Of a stretch of 6,408 bases of DNA, positions 1 to 4,607 are shown in pieces. The translations under genes and the position numbers were made by a program. Below the pieces are notes generated by a model. The model was not told where the DNA came from. It saw only the letters and a list, made by a program, of their open reading frames with translations, and did no database searches. Source of the DNA: Bacillota bacterium (GTDB taxonomy: Bacteria; Bacillota; Bacilli; Lactobacillales; Aerococcaceae). Location: the NCBI GenBank assembly GCA_023442905.1, contig JAEZWY010000147.1, forward strand, positions 1-6,408, read 5' to 3'. The number at the start of each line of letters is the position of its first letter. Positions within the stretch are counted from its first letter, which is position 1.

Positions 1-12
1 TTGAACCAATAA
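1..12 (+). CDS. Possible last codons of an upstream gene (perhaps prkC)
   Basis: In frame 1 the window opens with three sense codons (Leu-Asn-Gln) and a TAA at 10-12, just before the rsgA ribosome-binding site. In the conserved locus of this group the gene before rsgA is the Ser/Thr kinase gene prkC, so this may be its C-terminal end. Another frame is open until a TGA at 33-35 that would overlap the rsgA start, so the frame is not decided here. Four codons cannot identify a protein; the assignment rests on gene order alone. Confidence 0.25.
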   Translation: MNQ

Positions 13-31
13 GGAGGTATTTTTCAAAAAT

Positions 32-964
32 ATGAAGAGAAAAGATGATTATATTCAACCAAATGCACCAACATACACGGGCCAGATTATTAAGGCTTTG
101 TCTGGTTTTTATTATGTAGAAGAGAAAGAAAGCCAAGTGATTTATACCACACGGGCACGTGGCCAATTTAGAAATACGCAAACAACACCATTGGTGGGCG
201 ATTTTGTGGAATTTCAAGCCAACAATACCAAAGAAGGCTATGTAATGAAAATCTTACCACGCTATAGCCAAATGATTCGACCGGCAGTAGCTAATGTGGA
301 CGTGGCCTTGTTGGTAGCATCTGTTACGGAACCCCAGATCCAACCAAAATTATTAGACCGTTTTTTAGTTTATTTAGAGTCAGAGAACATTGAACCGATT
401 TTATATTTTTCCAAAATGGACTTAGCTGACCAAGCTAGTCAAGCGGATAAAAACCGGATCGACCAATTCATCAAGGTCTATAAGGAAGTCGGCTACCAAG
501 TCATTTTATCAACAGACCTAGATGAAAATTTTAATCAATTGAAGGACATCGTGGCCAATCGGACCATGGTGGTTGTAGGCCAGTCAGGGGTTGGAAAATC
601 TACCTTGCTTAACCGATTATTACCAGATTTAGCGATTGAAACAGGGGAAATCTCAACATCACTAGGACGCGGTCGTCATACTACCCGTCATACCGAATTA
701 CATGATATATTTGAAGGGAAAGTAGCAGATACACCTGGTTTTTCTAGTATAGACATCGACCAATTAGATAAAGTCTTATTATCTAACTACTTCAAAGAAA
801 TGCGGGCCATTCAAGACCAATGTAAGTTCCGTGGTTGTACCCATATTCAAGAACCTAAATGTGCAGTGAAGGCCGCCTTAGAAGCTGGGGAAATCGCACA
901 AAGTCGCTATGACTCTTACCTACAAATCTTCCAAGAAATTGACGATGCAAAACCCAAATATTAG
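32..964 (+). CDS. rsgA: RsgA (YloQ/CpgA/YjeQ), circularly permuted ribosome small subunit GTPase
   Basis: RsgA is a cytoplasmic GTPase that binds immature 30S subunits and releases assembly factors late in maturation. The 310-aa product has the family architecture. An N-terminal OB-fold region (about 15-80) comes first. The permuted GTPase domain follows, with the G4 motif SKMD (127-130) before the P-loop GQSGVGKST (183-191), a G2-like segment GRGRHTTRH (212-220) and G3 DTPG (233-236). A C-terminal zinc site follows (C264, C269, H271, C277). The first residues form a short extension before the OB-fold. The only ATG that fits is at 32; the strong AAGGAGGT box at 11-18 lies about 13 nt upstream, a rather long spacing. 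rpe follows closely, consistent with an operon. The family call is very secure. Confidence 0.97.
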   Translation: MKRKDDYIQPNAPTYTGQIIKALSGFYYVEEKESQVIYTTRARGQFRNTQTTPLVGDFVEFQANNTKEGYVMKILPRYSQMIRPAVANVDVALLVASVTEPQIQPKLLDRFLVYLESENIEPILYFSKMDLADQASQADKNRIDQFIKVYKEVGYQVILSTDLDENFNQLKDIVANRTMVVVGQSGVGKSTLLNRLLPDLAIETGEISTSLGRGRHTTRHTELHDIFEGKVADTPGFSSIDIDQLDKVLLSNYFKEMRAIQDQCKFRGCTHIQEPKCAVKAALEAGEIAQSRYDSYLQIFQEIDDAKPKY

Positions 965-979
965 AAAGTAGGAATGTAC

Positions 980-1630
980 ATGTATATTGCACCATCTATT
1001 TTATCTGCAAATTTTGGTAAATTTATTGACGAAGTCAATCGAATCGAAAAAGCTGGCGCTGACTGGGTTCACATTGATGTCATGGACGGCCATTTCGTGC
1101 CCAATTTAACCTTTGGTGCTGGCGTCGTTGAAGCTTTGCGCCCAAACACCAAGATGACCCTAGACTGCCATTTAATGGTCTCTAACCCAGAAGCACACGT
1201 GGAAGCCTTCGCCAATGCCGGTGCGGACTACTTTACGGTTCATTACGAGGCAACTAGCCACCTGCATGGCTTGATCCAAACCATTCACAAACATGGTATG
1301 AAGGCTGGTGTGGCCATTAATCCTGCCACACCAGTATCAGCCATTGCACCAATCCTAAAAGACGTCGACATGATTTTAGTCATGACCGTAAACCCAGGAT
1401 TTGGCGGCCAATCATTTATTGAATCAACAGTAGATAAGATGGCTGAATTAAGTACTTTCAGAGCAGAAAACGACGCAAAATTCTTAATCGAAGTAGATGG
1501 CGGTATTAATGCTGAGACGGCTAAAATCTGTGCAGAAAAAGGGGTAGACGCCTTTGTAGCCGGCTCATACATCTTCAATAAAGACGACGTGAAGCAACCA
1601 ATTGATGCATTAAAAATGGCCATTAAGTAA
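980..1630 (+). CDS. rpe: Ribulose-phosphate 3-epimerase
   Basis: Rpe interconverts ribulose 5-phosphate and xylulose 5-phosphate in the pentose phosphate pathway in the cytoplasm. The product is a complete TIM barrel of 216 aa from this start. Visible are the N-terminal APSILSANF strand (Ser7), HIDVMDGHFVPN (31-42, metal ligands His32 and Asp34), DCHLM (62-66, His64), VMTVNPGFGGQSF (134-146, phosphate/active-site loop), EVDGG (171-175, catalytic and metal-binding Asp173) and the AGS phosphate-binding turn (194-196). Two in-frame ATGs exist, at 974 and 980. The purine-rich GAAAGTAGG at 964-972 abuts the first but is 7 nt from the second, and bacterial homologues start about two residues before APSIL, so 980 is preferred. 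Translation starts 15 nt after the rsgA stop, so the two genes are probably cotranscribed. Confidence 0.97.
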   Translation: MYIAPSILSANFGKFIDEVNRIEKAGADWVHIDVMDGHFVPNLTFGAGVVEALRPNTKMTLDCHLMVSNPEAHVEAFANAGADYFTVHYEATSHLHGLIQTIHKHGMKAGVAINPATPVSAIAPILKDVDMILVMTVNPGFGGQSFIESTVDKMAELSTFRAENDAKFLIEVDGGINAETAKICAEKGVDAFVAGSYIFNKDDVKQPIDALKMAIK

Positions 1631-1654
1631 ACTTTAGTTTTTGAAAAAGTTTTT
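1629..1654 (+). other. Weak A/T-rich hairpin between rpe and thiN
   Basis: AAACTTT (1629-1635) is complementary to AAAGTTT (1646-1652), and T residues run from 1650 to 1654. The left arm overlaps the rpe stop codon (1628-1630). The stem is only 7 bp with one C-G pair, so it could be at most a leaky attenuator or an mRNA-stabilising end. I do not call it a functional terminator. Confidence 0.2.
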
Positions 1655-1684
1655 AACTGGCTGTCACTAGAAGGAAGTGGATAC

Positions 1685-2356
1685 ATGCAAGTTTATCTCA
1701 TCGGATCAGGACCCTTTGACCCCGAATTCTTTAAAGGCTATGTCGAGCGGCAGAAAGTCGCCCACAACGATTTAGAAACAGCCTTTGTGGGTGTCGATTT
1801 AGGCGCCAAACAACTCTTAGACATGGATTTTCCAATTGATTTGGCTGTAGGAGACTTTGATTCAATCGAGGATAAGGTCTATCAACAAGTAGCCAAAAAG
1901 GCAGCATCAATCGAAAAGCTAGAACCTATGAAAGATGAAACCGACACAGAACACGCCTTGGGATCAGTCGCTGACTTATACCCGAACGCAAGATACCATC
2001 TATTTGGTATGCTAGGGGGTAGGGTAGACCATTTATTATCTAACTTATGGCTCATCTATCAAGAACGTTTTGCGCCGATTATTGATCGTGTTCACTTAGT
2101 AGAAGAAAACAATGCTGTTTCATTCTTAAGACCAGGGCAACATCAAGTTGACCGCTTAAAAGAGATGAAATACCTGTCATTCGTGGCTATGACCCCAATC
2201 ACAGATTTAAGCCTTAAAAATGTGGTCTACCCATTAGATAACTATCAAATGCCAACGCCACTAGCTTTAATTTCAAATGAGTTTCTACCAGATCAAAATA
2301 CCATGAAAATTGCCTTTAGTAGTGGTCTTATCCTCGCTATTCAAGCCCGAGATTAA
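1685..2356 (+). CDS. thiN: Thiamine pyrophosphokinase (YloS/ThiN type)
   Basis: This enzyme transfers pyrophosphate from ATP to thiamine, giving thiamine pyrophosphate. The 223-aa product has the family signatures: a GSGP start (7-10), VGVDLGA (35-41), GDFDS (56-60, catalytic acidic motif), KDETDTEHAL (83-92, substrate and Mg binding), LFGMLGGRVDHLLSNL (106-121) and a C-terminal beta domain with the thiamine-contacting SNEF segment (197-200). Length is typical of bacterial enzymes. The ATG at 1685 has AAGGAAGTGG (1671-1680) at proper distance. A 54-nt gap separates it from rpe, and the order rpe-thiN-rpmB is conserved in Bacillota. No TPP riboswitch-like leader is visible in that gap, so expression probably follows the housekeeping operon rather than thiamine levels. 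Confidence 0.95.
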   Translation: MQVYLIGSGPFDPEFFKGYVERQKVAHNDLETAFVGVDLGAKQLLDMDFPIDLAVGDFDSIEDKVYQQVAKKAASIEKLEPMKDETDTEHALGSVADLYPNARYHLFGMLGGRVDHLLSNLWLIYQERFAPIIDRVHLVEENNAVSFLRPGQHQVDRLKEMKYLSFVAMTPITDLSLKNVVYPLDNYQMPTPLALISNEFLPDQNTMKIAFSSGLILAIQARD

Positions 2357-2386
2357 GTCTAATCATCATTTTTATTATAAATAAGT

Positions 2387-2415
2387 TTGATTTATGACGT
2401 TAAGTATAGTAATAT
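2387..2415 (+). promoter_or_regulatory. Sigma-A-type promoter of rpmB
   Basis: TTGATT at 2387-2392 and TAATAT at 2410-2415 are separated by exactly 17 nt, each one or two bases from consensus. Transcription would start near 2422, about 30 nt before the rpmB start codon. This separates rpmB from the thiN operon, as expected for a highly expressed ribosomal protein gene. Confidence 0.72.
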
Positions 2416-2452
2416 GTTATGGTATGAAAATTTGTAGAGGAGGATTATGACA

Positions 2453-2644
2453 ATGGCTAAAGAATGTTATTACACAGGACGTAAAGCGACTTCAGGTAAC
2501 AACCGCTCACACGCATTGAATGCTACAAAACGTACATTTAAAGCAAACTTACAAAAAGTTCGTATCATCGACGAAAATGGTAACAAAAAGCGTGTATGGG
2601 TTTCTGCACACGCAATCAAAGCTGGTTTAGTTACCCGCGCGTAA
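2453..2644 (+). CDS. rpmB: 50S ribosomal protein L28 (bL28)
   Basis: bL28 is a small basic protein of the large ribosomal subunit. From ATG 2453 the product is 63 aa and starts MAKECYYTGRKATSGNN, followed by the conserved stretch around RSHALNATKR and FKANLQKVRI. Only one cysteine (residue 5) is present, so this is the zinc-independent form without the paired CxxC motifs. An in-frame ATG at 2447 would add two residues. GAGGAGG at 2437-2443 is only 3 nt from 2447 but 9 nt from 2453, and known L28 proteins begin with MA(K/R), so 2453 is chosen. The gene has its own promoter and terminator and is therefore monocistronic here. Confidence 0.96.
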   Translation: MAKECYYTGRKATSGNNRSHALNATKRTFKANLQKVRIIDENGNKKRVWVSAHAIKAGLVTRA

Positions 2645-2652
2645 TCCATTTA

Positions 2653-2664
2653 TGATTATAATCA
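2653..2664. repeat. Perfect 12-bp palindrome just left of the left direct repeat
   Basis: TGATTATAATCA at 2653-2664 is its own reverse complement. It lies 9 nt after the rpmB stop and 2 nt before the left 46-bp repeat. The right repeat has only a partial echo of this flank (ATCAAA before the stop codon). It could be part of a recombination site, a protein-binding site or a chance AT-rich palindrome. Confidence 0.4.
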
Positions 2665-2666
2665 AA

Positions 2667-2712
2667 TAAGGTCGTAGTTTTCCAGTGAGGGAAGACCACG
2701 GCTTTTTTTGTG
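2667..2712 (+). repeat. Left 46-bp direct repeat (rpmB terminator copy)
   Basis: This 46-bp stretch recurs at 4018-4063 with a single mismatch (A at 2695, G at 4046). It begins TAAGGTCGTAG, includes the whole terminator hairpin and T-tract, and ends with GTG. Similarity stops sharply on both sides. The two copies lie exactly 1351 bp apart and bracket the three-gene accessory operon. Confidence 0.95.
2670..2709 (+). terminator. Intrinsic terminator of rpmB
   Basis: Bases 2670-2683 pair with 2690-2703 around a 6-nt loop (2684-2689), with one A-C mismatch (2676/2697) and a few G-U pairs. Seven T residues (2703-2709) follow directly. The stem starts 25 nt after the rpmB stop. It should end rpmB transcription before the inserted operon. 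Confidence 0.88.
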
Positions 2713-2743
2713 CATAGTTAAGCATTAATAGAGTAAAGAATGT

Positions 2744-2760
2744 ACAATTTTATTAATTGT
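2744..2760. promoter_or_regulatory. Inverted repeat overlapping the cassette -35 box (possible operator)
   Basis: ACAATT (2744-2749) and AATTGT (2755-2760) form a perfect 6-bp inverted repeat with a 5-nt spacer. The right arm covers the first four bases of the -35 hexamer at 2757-2762. A dimeric repressor bound here would block the promoter. The arms are AT-rich, so a chance occurrence is possible. Confidence 0.35.
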
Positions 2761-2785
2761 TTAAATGAACAGAGTCAAGTATAAT
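2757..2785 (+). promoter_or_regulatory. Promoter of the accessory operon
   Basis: TTGTTT at 2757-2762 and a perfect TATAAT at 2780-2785 are 17 nt apart. Transcription would start near 2792, giving a leader of about 23 nt that contains only the ribosome-binding site of the first gene. The promoter lies downstream of the rpmB terminator, so the operon is expressed independently. Confidence 0.7.
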
Positions 2786-2814
2786 TTATATAGTCACAGA
2801 TAAGGGGTGAGTTC

Positions 2815-3201
2815 ATGTACGGTAAAGTAATAGCTAGTGAAAAAACACAAAATATTAATGGTGAATTACATGTTGTGAATCCTATTGTTGCACTTCAAGT
2901 GCCATTTTTACCTACTACTATATCATTTGCAATTTCTTGTAGTTTTTTTGTTAACTCAATTCAAAGAAAATTTGATATAAAATTAGAGGTTATTGATCAT
3001 ACTGATTACCTGCTTGGAGCTCTAGAAGGTGGCGTATCCGCAGACAATTCTGATAGTGAAAATTCAACTTTAAGTTTTGATTTTAGTTTATCAAATGTTA
3101 TTTTTAAAAATGATGGTCTGCATAAAGTGATTTTGTATGTTGAAGATGAACAAGTTGCAGAGTATTCTTTTACTGTTTTCAATCAGAATATAGAAATATA
3201 G
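2815..3201 (+). CDS. Accessory operon gene 1: 128-aa beta-rich protein, possibly DUF6941-like
   Basis: I do not recognise a characterised function. The 128-aa protein has no signal peptide and no clear membrane helix, though residues 36-46 are hydrophobic. It looks all-beta. A start like YGKVIASEKTQNINGELHV (2-20) leads to NPIVALQVPFLPTTISF (22-38), followed by strands ending with FKNDGLHKVILYVEDEQVAEYSFTVF (about 97-122). This pattern, a Gly-containing hairpin, a VPxxPTT turn and a final G-x-H/Y-x-V-x-L-Y-V-(D/E) strand pair, resembles the small beta-sandwich proteins grouped as DUF6941; that match is from memory. ATG 2815 has AAGGGGTG (2802-2809) 5 nt upstream. It opens a three-gene operon; the next gene starts 13 nt after its stop. 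It is much more AT-rich than the flanking genes. Confidence 0.85.
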   Translation: MYGKVIASEKTQNINGELHVVNPIVALQVPFLPTTISFAISCSFFVNSIQRKFDIKLEVIDHTDYLLGALEGGVSADNSDSENSTLSFDFSLSNVIFKNDGLHKVILYVEDEQVAEYSFTVFNQNIEI

Positions 3202-3214
3202 GAGGAGAGTACCG

Positions 3215-3598
3215 ATGTCAGCAAAAATTAAAACACCTAAATTAGTGCCAACTTTAGCTATGACAGGGTCCTTATCATACTCTTCATCGTATATGTCAGA
3301 TACGGATTCTAGAGTTCAGCTTTATTCAAATTCTTTAGAAAGAGATATTACGCAACAAGCTGATGCAGATTTTATTAATACTCAAGTTATTGAAGAAGAA
3401 GTCTCAAGGTTTATCCAAGAAAATTTACATAAGTCATTACCTTTTCATTTAAATATTTATAAAGATGAAAATGATTATGTATATGTAGACTTAACAGTCA
3501 ATGAAGATAACGCTATAGAAATCTATAATTATTCTAAAGCGTTAAATGAACTTGCTAGCCAAAAGCAGAAAAACTTTATTTTTGTAATTGGTGAATAG
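3215..3598 (+). CDS. Accessory operon gene 2: uncharacterised 127-aa acidic protein
   Basis: I do not recognise this family. The 127-aa protein has a Ser/Tyr-rich N-terminal third (18-40), a predicted helix rich in Glu (about 56-72), then an alternating pattern suggesting two strands (LPFHLNIYKD 75-84, DYVYVDLTVN 87-96), a helix (IEIYNYSKALNELASQ 101-116) and a last strand (NFIFVIG 120-126). There is no signal peptide or membrane helix. The string TGS...SDTD (17-31) fits the G-S-x9-D-x-D spacing of minimal nucleotidyltransferases, but the middle residue is Thr instead of a hydrophobic residue and the usual N-terminal helix is short or absent. The AGGAGGAG box (3200-3207) overlaps the stop of gene 1. 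It ends 2 nt before gene 3, so translation of genes 2 and 3 is probably coupled. Confidence 0.85.
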   Translation: MSAKIKTPKLVPTLAMTGSLSYSSSYMSDTDSRVQLYSNSLERDITQQADADFINTQVIEEEVSRFIQENLHKSLPFHLNIYKDENDYVYVDLTVNEDNAIEIYNYSKALNELASQKQKNFIFVIGE

Positions 3599-3600
3599 AT

Positions 3601-4020
3601 ATGTATCTATGGGAGAATCATTTAGCGTTTAGTAGTTACCTATTAGAAAACTTTTCTAACATCGATGCTAAACATAGAGAGGCTGCATTACGAACGATTA
3701 TTCATAATGATTACTATGCTTGCTTTCACAAAGTTAAACAATTAAACGAGCTACATGGATATTCCACGGTAGGTGGTGGAAATAATTCTCATAATGACGT
3801 GATAGATAAAATTAGAAACTATAATGTGGATTTAACTTTAAGAGAGAAACAAAAAATAATTAGAGAATTAAAGGAAATGAAAGACTATAGGCGTAAAGCA
3901 GATTACAAAGAAGGCGCTAGTTACATTTTTAAAATCGAAATTGTTACCGATTTACACCAAAAATCAATCAAATTATTTGAGTCATTAAGAGATTTTGAAT
4001 CTAATAAAAATCAAAATTAA
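3601..4020 (+). CDS. Accessory operon gene 3: HEPN-like (UPF0332-type) helical protein
   Basis: The 139-aa product is predicted to be almost entirely helical and carries hallmarks of the HEPN superfamily, UPF0332 type. These are a long helix with HNDYYACFHKVKQL (35-48), matching the family's S/N-x-x-YYAxFH, a His-bearing segment SHNDVIDKIR (63-72), and RRKADY (97-102), matching the family's RxxADY. A last helix covers about 111-133. The canonical RNase motif R-x4-6-H is absent (the nearest is R31-x3-H35), so catalysis is doubtful. HEPN proteins act in toxin-antitoxin, abortive infection and RNA-cleavage systems or as scaffolds. ATG 3601 starts 2 nt after the stop of gene 2, with only a weak GGTGA (3590-3594), implying translational coupling. 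The TAA stop (4018-4020) is the first three bases of the right terminator repeat. Confidence 0.85.
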   Translation: MYLWENHLAFSSYLLENFSNIDAKHREAALRTIIHNDYYACFHKVKQLNELHGYSTVGGGNNSHNDVIDKIRNYNVDLTLREKQKIIRELKEMKDYRRKADYKEGASYIFKIEIVTDLHQKSIKLFESLRDFESNKNQN

Positions 4021-4063
4021 GGTCGTAGTTTTCCAGTGAGGGAAGGCCACGGCTTTTTTTGTG
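4018..4063 (+). repeat. Right 46-bp direct repeat (second terminator copy)
   Basis: This is the second copy of the rpmB terminator repeat, with one mismatch to the left copy (G at 4046 instead of A at 2695). It starts with the stop codon of the HEPN-like gene and ends directly before the asp23 promoter region. In a strain without the cassette, one such copy should lie between rpmB and the asp23 promoter. Confidence 0.95.
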
Positions 4064-4069
4064 TTTTTT
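4021..4069 (+). terminator. Intrinsic terminator of the accessory operon
   Basis: The hairpin is the same as after rpmB: 4021-4034 pair with 4041-4054, with seven T residues at 4054-4060 and a further six at 4064-4069 after GTG. The single change relative to the left copy turns a U-A pair into a U-G pair, so the stem is kept. The stem begins directly after the stop codon of gene 3. It insulates asp23 from the inserted operon. Confidence 0.85.
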
Positions 4070-4077
4070 ATAAGGGT

Positions 4078-4106
4078 TTGCGACTTGTCAAATATTTAGG
4101 TATAAT
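4078..4106 (+). promoter_or_regulatory. Promoter of asp23-fakA
   Basis: TTGCGA at 4078-4083 and a perfect TATAAT at 4101-4106 are 17 nt apart. Transcription would start near 4113, leaving an untranslated leader of about 100 nt before asp23. A second -35-like TTGTCA at 4085-4090 has no -10 at good spacing. Confidence 0.68.
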
Positions 4107-4151
4107 AGCCTAGTATGTGGTAAAATGAGTGTTATAAATGAAGTTATATTT

Positions 4152-4183
4152 GTTTAGAACGATAAAGTTCTAGATTAATCTAG
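4152..4183 (+). promoter_or_regulatory. Two overlapping dyads in the asp23 leader
   Basis: TAGAAC (4155-4160) pairs with GTTCTA (4167-4172) around a 6-nt loop and can be extended outward by U-G and U-A pairs. CTAGATTAATCTAG (4170-4183) is a perfect 14-bp palindrome. The two share 4170-4172, so in RNA they exclude each other. They could form a leader switch, an mRNA-stabilising structure or, for the palindrome, a DNA operator. I recognise no known riboswitch or T-box motif. Confidence 0.4.
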
Positions 4184-4215
4184 CAAGACAACCCTTCAAA
4201 AGGAGGACATTTTTT

Positions 4216-4581
4216 ATGGCATTAAAAATGCAAACAGACTTCGGTGAAATTGATATTACAAATGAATCTATCGCAACAGTCGTAGGTATGGCAACAACAC
4301 AAAACTACGGTGTCGTTGGTATGGCAAGCAAGCATCAAATCCGTGATGGTATCCAAGAAATTCTTAAACAAGAAAACTATACCAAAGGGGTACTTGTTTC
4401 AGTAGATAACAACGATTTAGTAGTAGTGGATGTATATATTATCGTCAACTACGGTACGAAAATTTCTGAAATTTGTCGCAATGTACAAAGTTCTGTGAAA
4501 TACGAATTAGGTCGTCAATTAGGTATTGCTGCAAACGTAGTGAATGTGTACGTACAAGGCGTCCGTGTGATTGAAGACTAG
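4216..4581 (+). CDS. Asp23/Gls24 family envelope-stress protein (YloU)
   Basis: This 121-aa protein belongs to the Asp23/Gls24 family (DUF322), small cytoplasmic proteins linked to cell envelope homeostasis and alkaline or envelope stress. It matches the YloU subgroup throughout: DFGEIDITNESIATVVG (8-24), YGVVGMASKHQIRDG (31-45), YIIVNYGTKISEIC (74-87), and the closing VNVYVQGVRVI (109-119). It lacks a membrane anchor, so any membrane link would need a partner. ATG 4216 is preceded by AAAAGGAGGA (4198-4207) at good spacing. fakA starts 26 nt downstream; the yloU-yloV pair is conserved across Bacillota, which suggests functional linkage. The roughly 100-nt structured leader may regulate both genes. 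Confidence 0.94.
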   Translation: MALKMQTDFGEIDITNESIATVVGMATTQNYGVVGMASKHQIRDGIQEILKQENYTKGVLVSVDNNDLVVVDVYIIVNYGTKISEICRNVQSSVKYELGRQLGIAANVVNVYVQGVRVIED

Positions 4582-4607
4582 TTGCGGTAATCAAGGAGGA
4601 TTTTTAG

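Larger units (their letters stand above)
2713..4063 (+). mobile_element. Candidate 1351-bp accessory cassette bounded by duplicated terminators
   Basis: The segment between the two 46-bp terminator repeats, counted with one repeat copy, is one 1351-bp period. It carries its own promoter, three AT-rich small genes and its own terminator. It splits rpmB from asp23, which are otherwise housekeeping neighbours in this locus. The sharp repeat edges suggest site-specific insertion at the terminator or homologous recombination through it. No integrase, transposase or terminal inverted repeats are visible, so the mechanism is unknown and any recombinase would have to act from elsewhere. The mobile nature is inferred; the repeats and gene content are seen directly. 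Confidence 0.5.

Noticed and set aside
1285..1686. 133-codon open frame on the minus strand
   Set aside because: It lies almost wholly antisense to rpe, whose protein is unambiguous, and has no recognisable product or suitable ribosome-binding site. It is a shadow frame.
2394..2450. 18-codon frame between thiN and rpmB, considered as a spoVM-like gene
   Set aside because: Its sequence does not resemble SpoVM, it has no ribosome-binding site, and it runs through the rpmB promoter -10 box and the rpmB ribosome-binding site.
2657..2662. TATAAT within the palindrome after rpmB
   Set aside because: No -35 hexamer lies at 16-18 nt upstream (the region is the rpmB C-terminal coding sequence), and the rpmB terminator follows at once.
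2667..4063. Repeats considered as insertion sequence ends or a CRISPR array
   Set aside because: There are only two copies, 1351 bp apart, in direct orientation and with no transposase, no terminal inverted repeats and no spacer array. The repeat is itself a terminator.
4125..4157. 10-codon upstream frame in the asp23 leader
   Set aside because: There is no good ribosome-binding site, no runs of regulatory codons, and its stop merely falls inside the first dyad. A leader peptide cannot be supported.
4157..4170. GAAC-N6-GTTC considered as a LexA/DinR SOS box
   Set aside because: The Gram-positive SOS box is CGAAC-N4-GTTCG; here the spacer is 6 nt and the outer C and G are missing.
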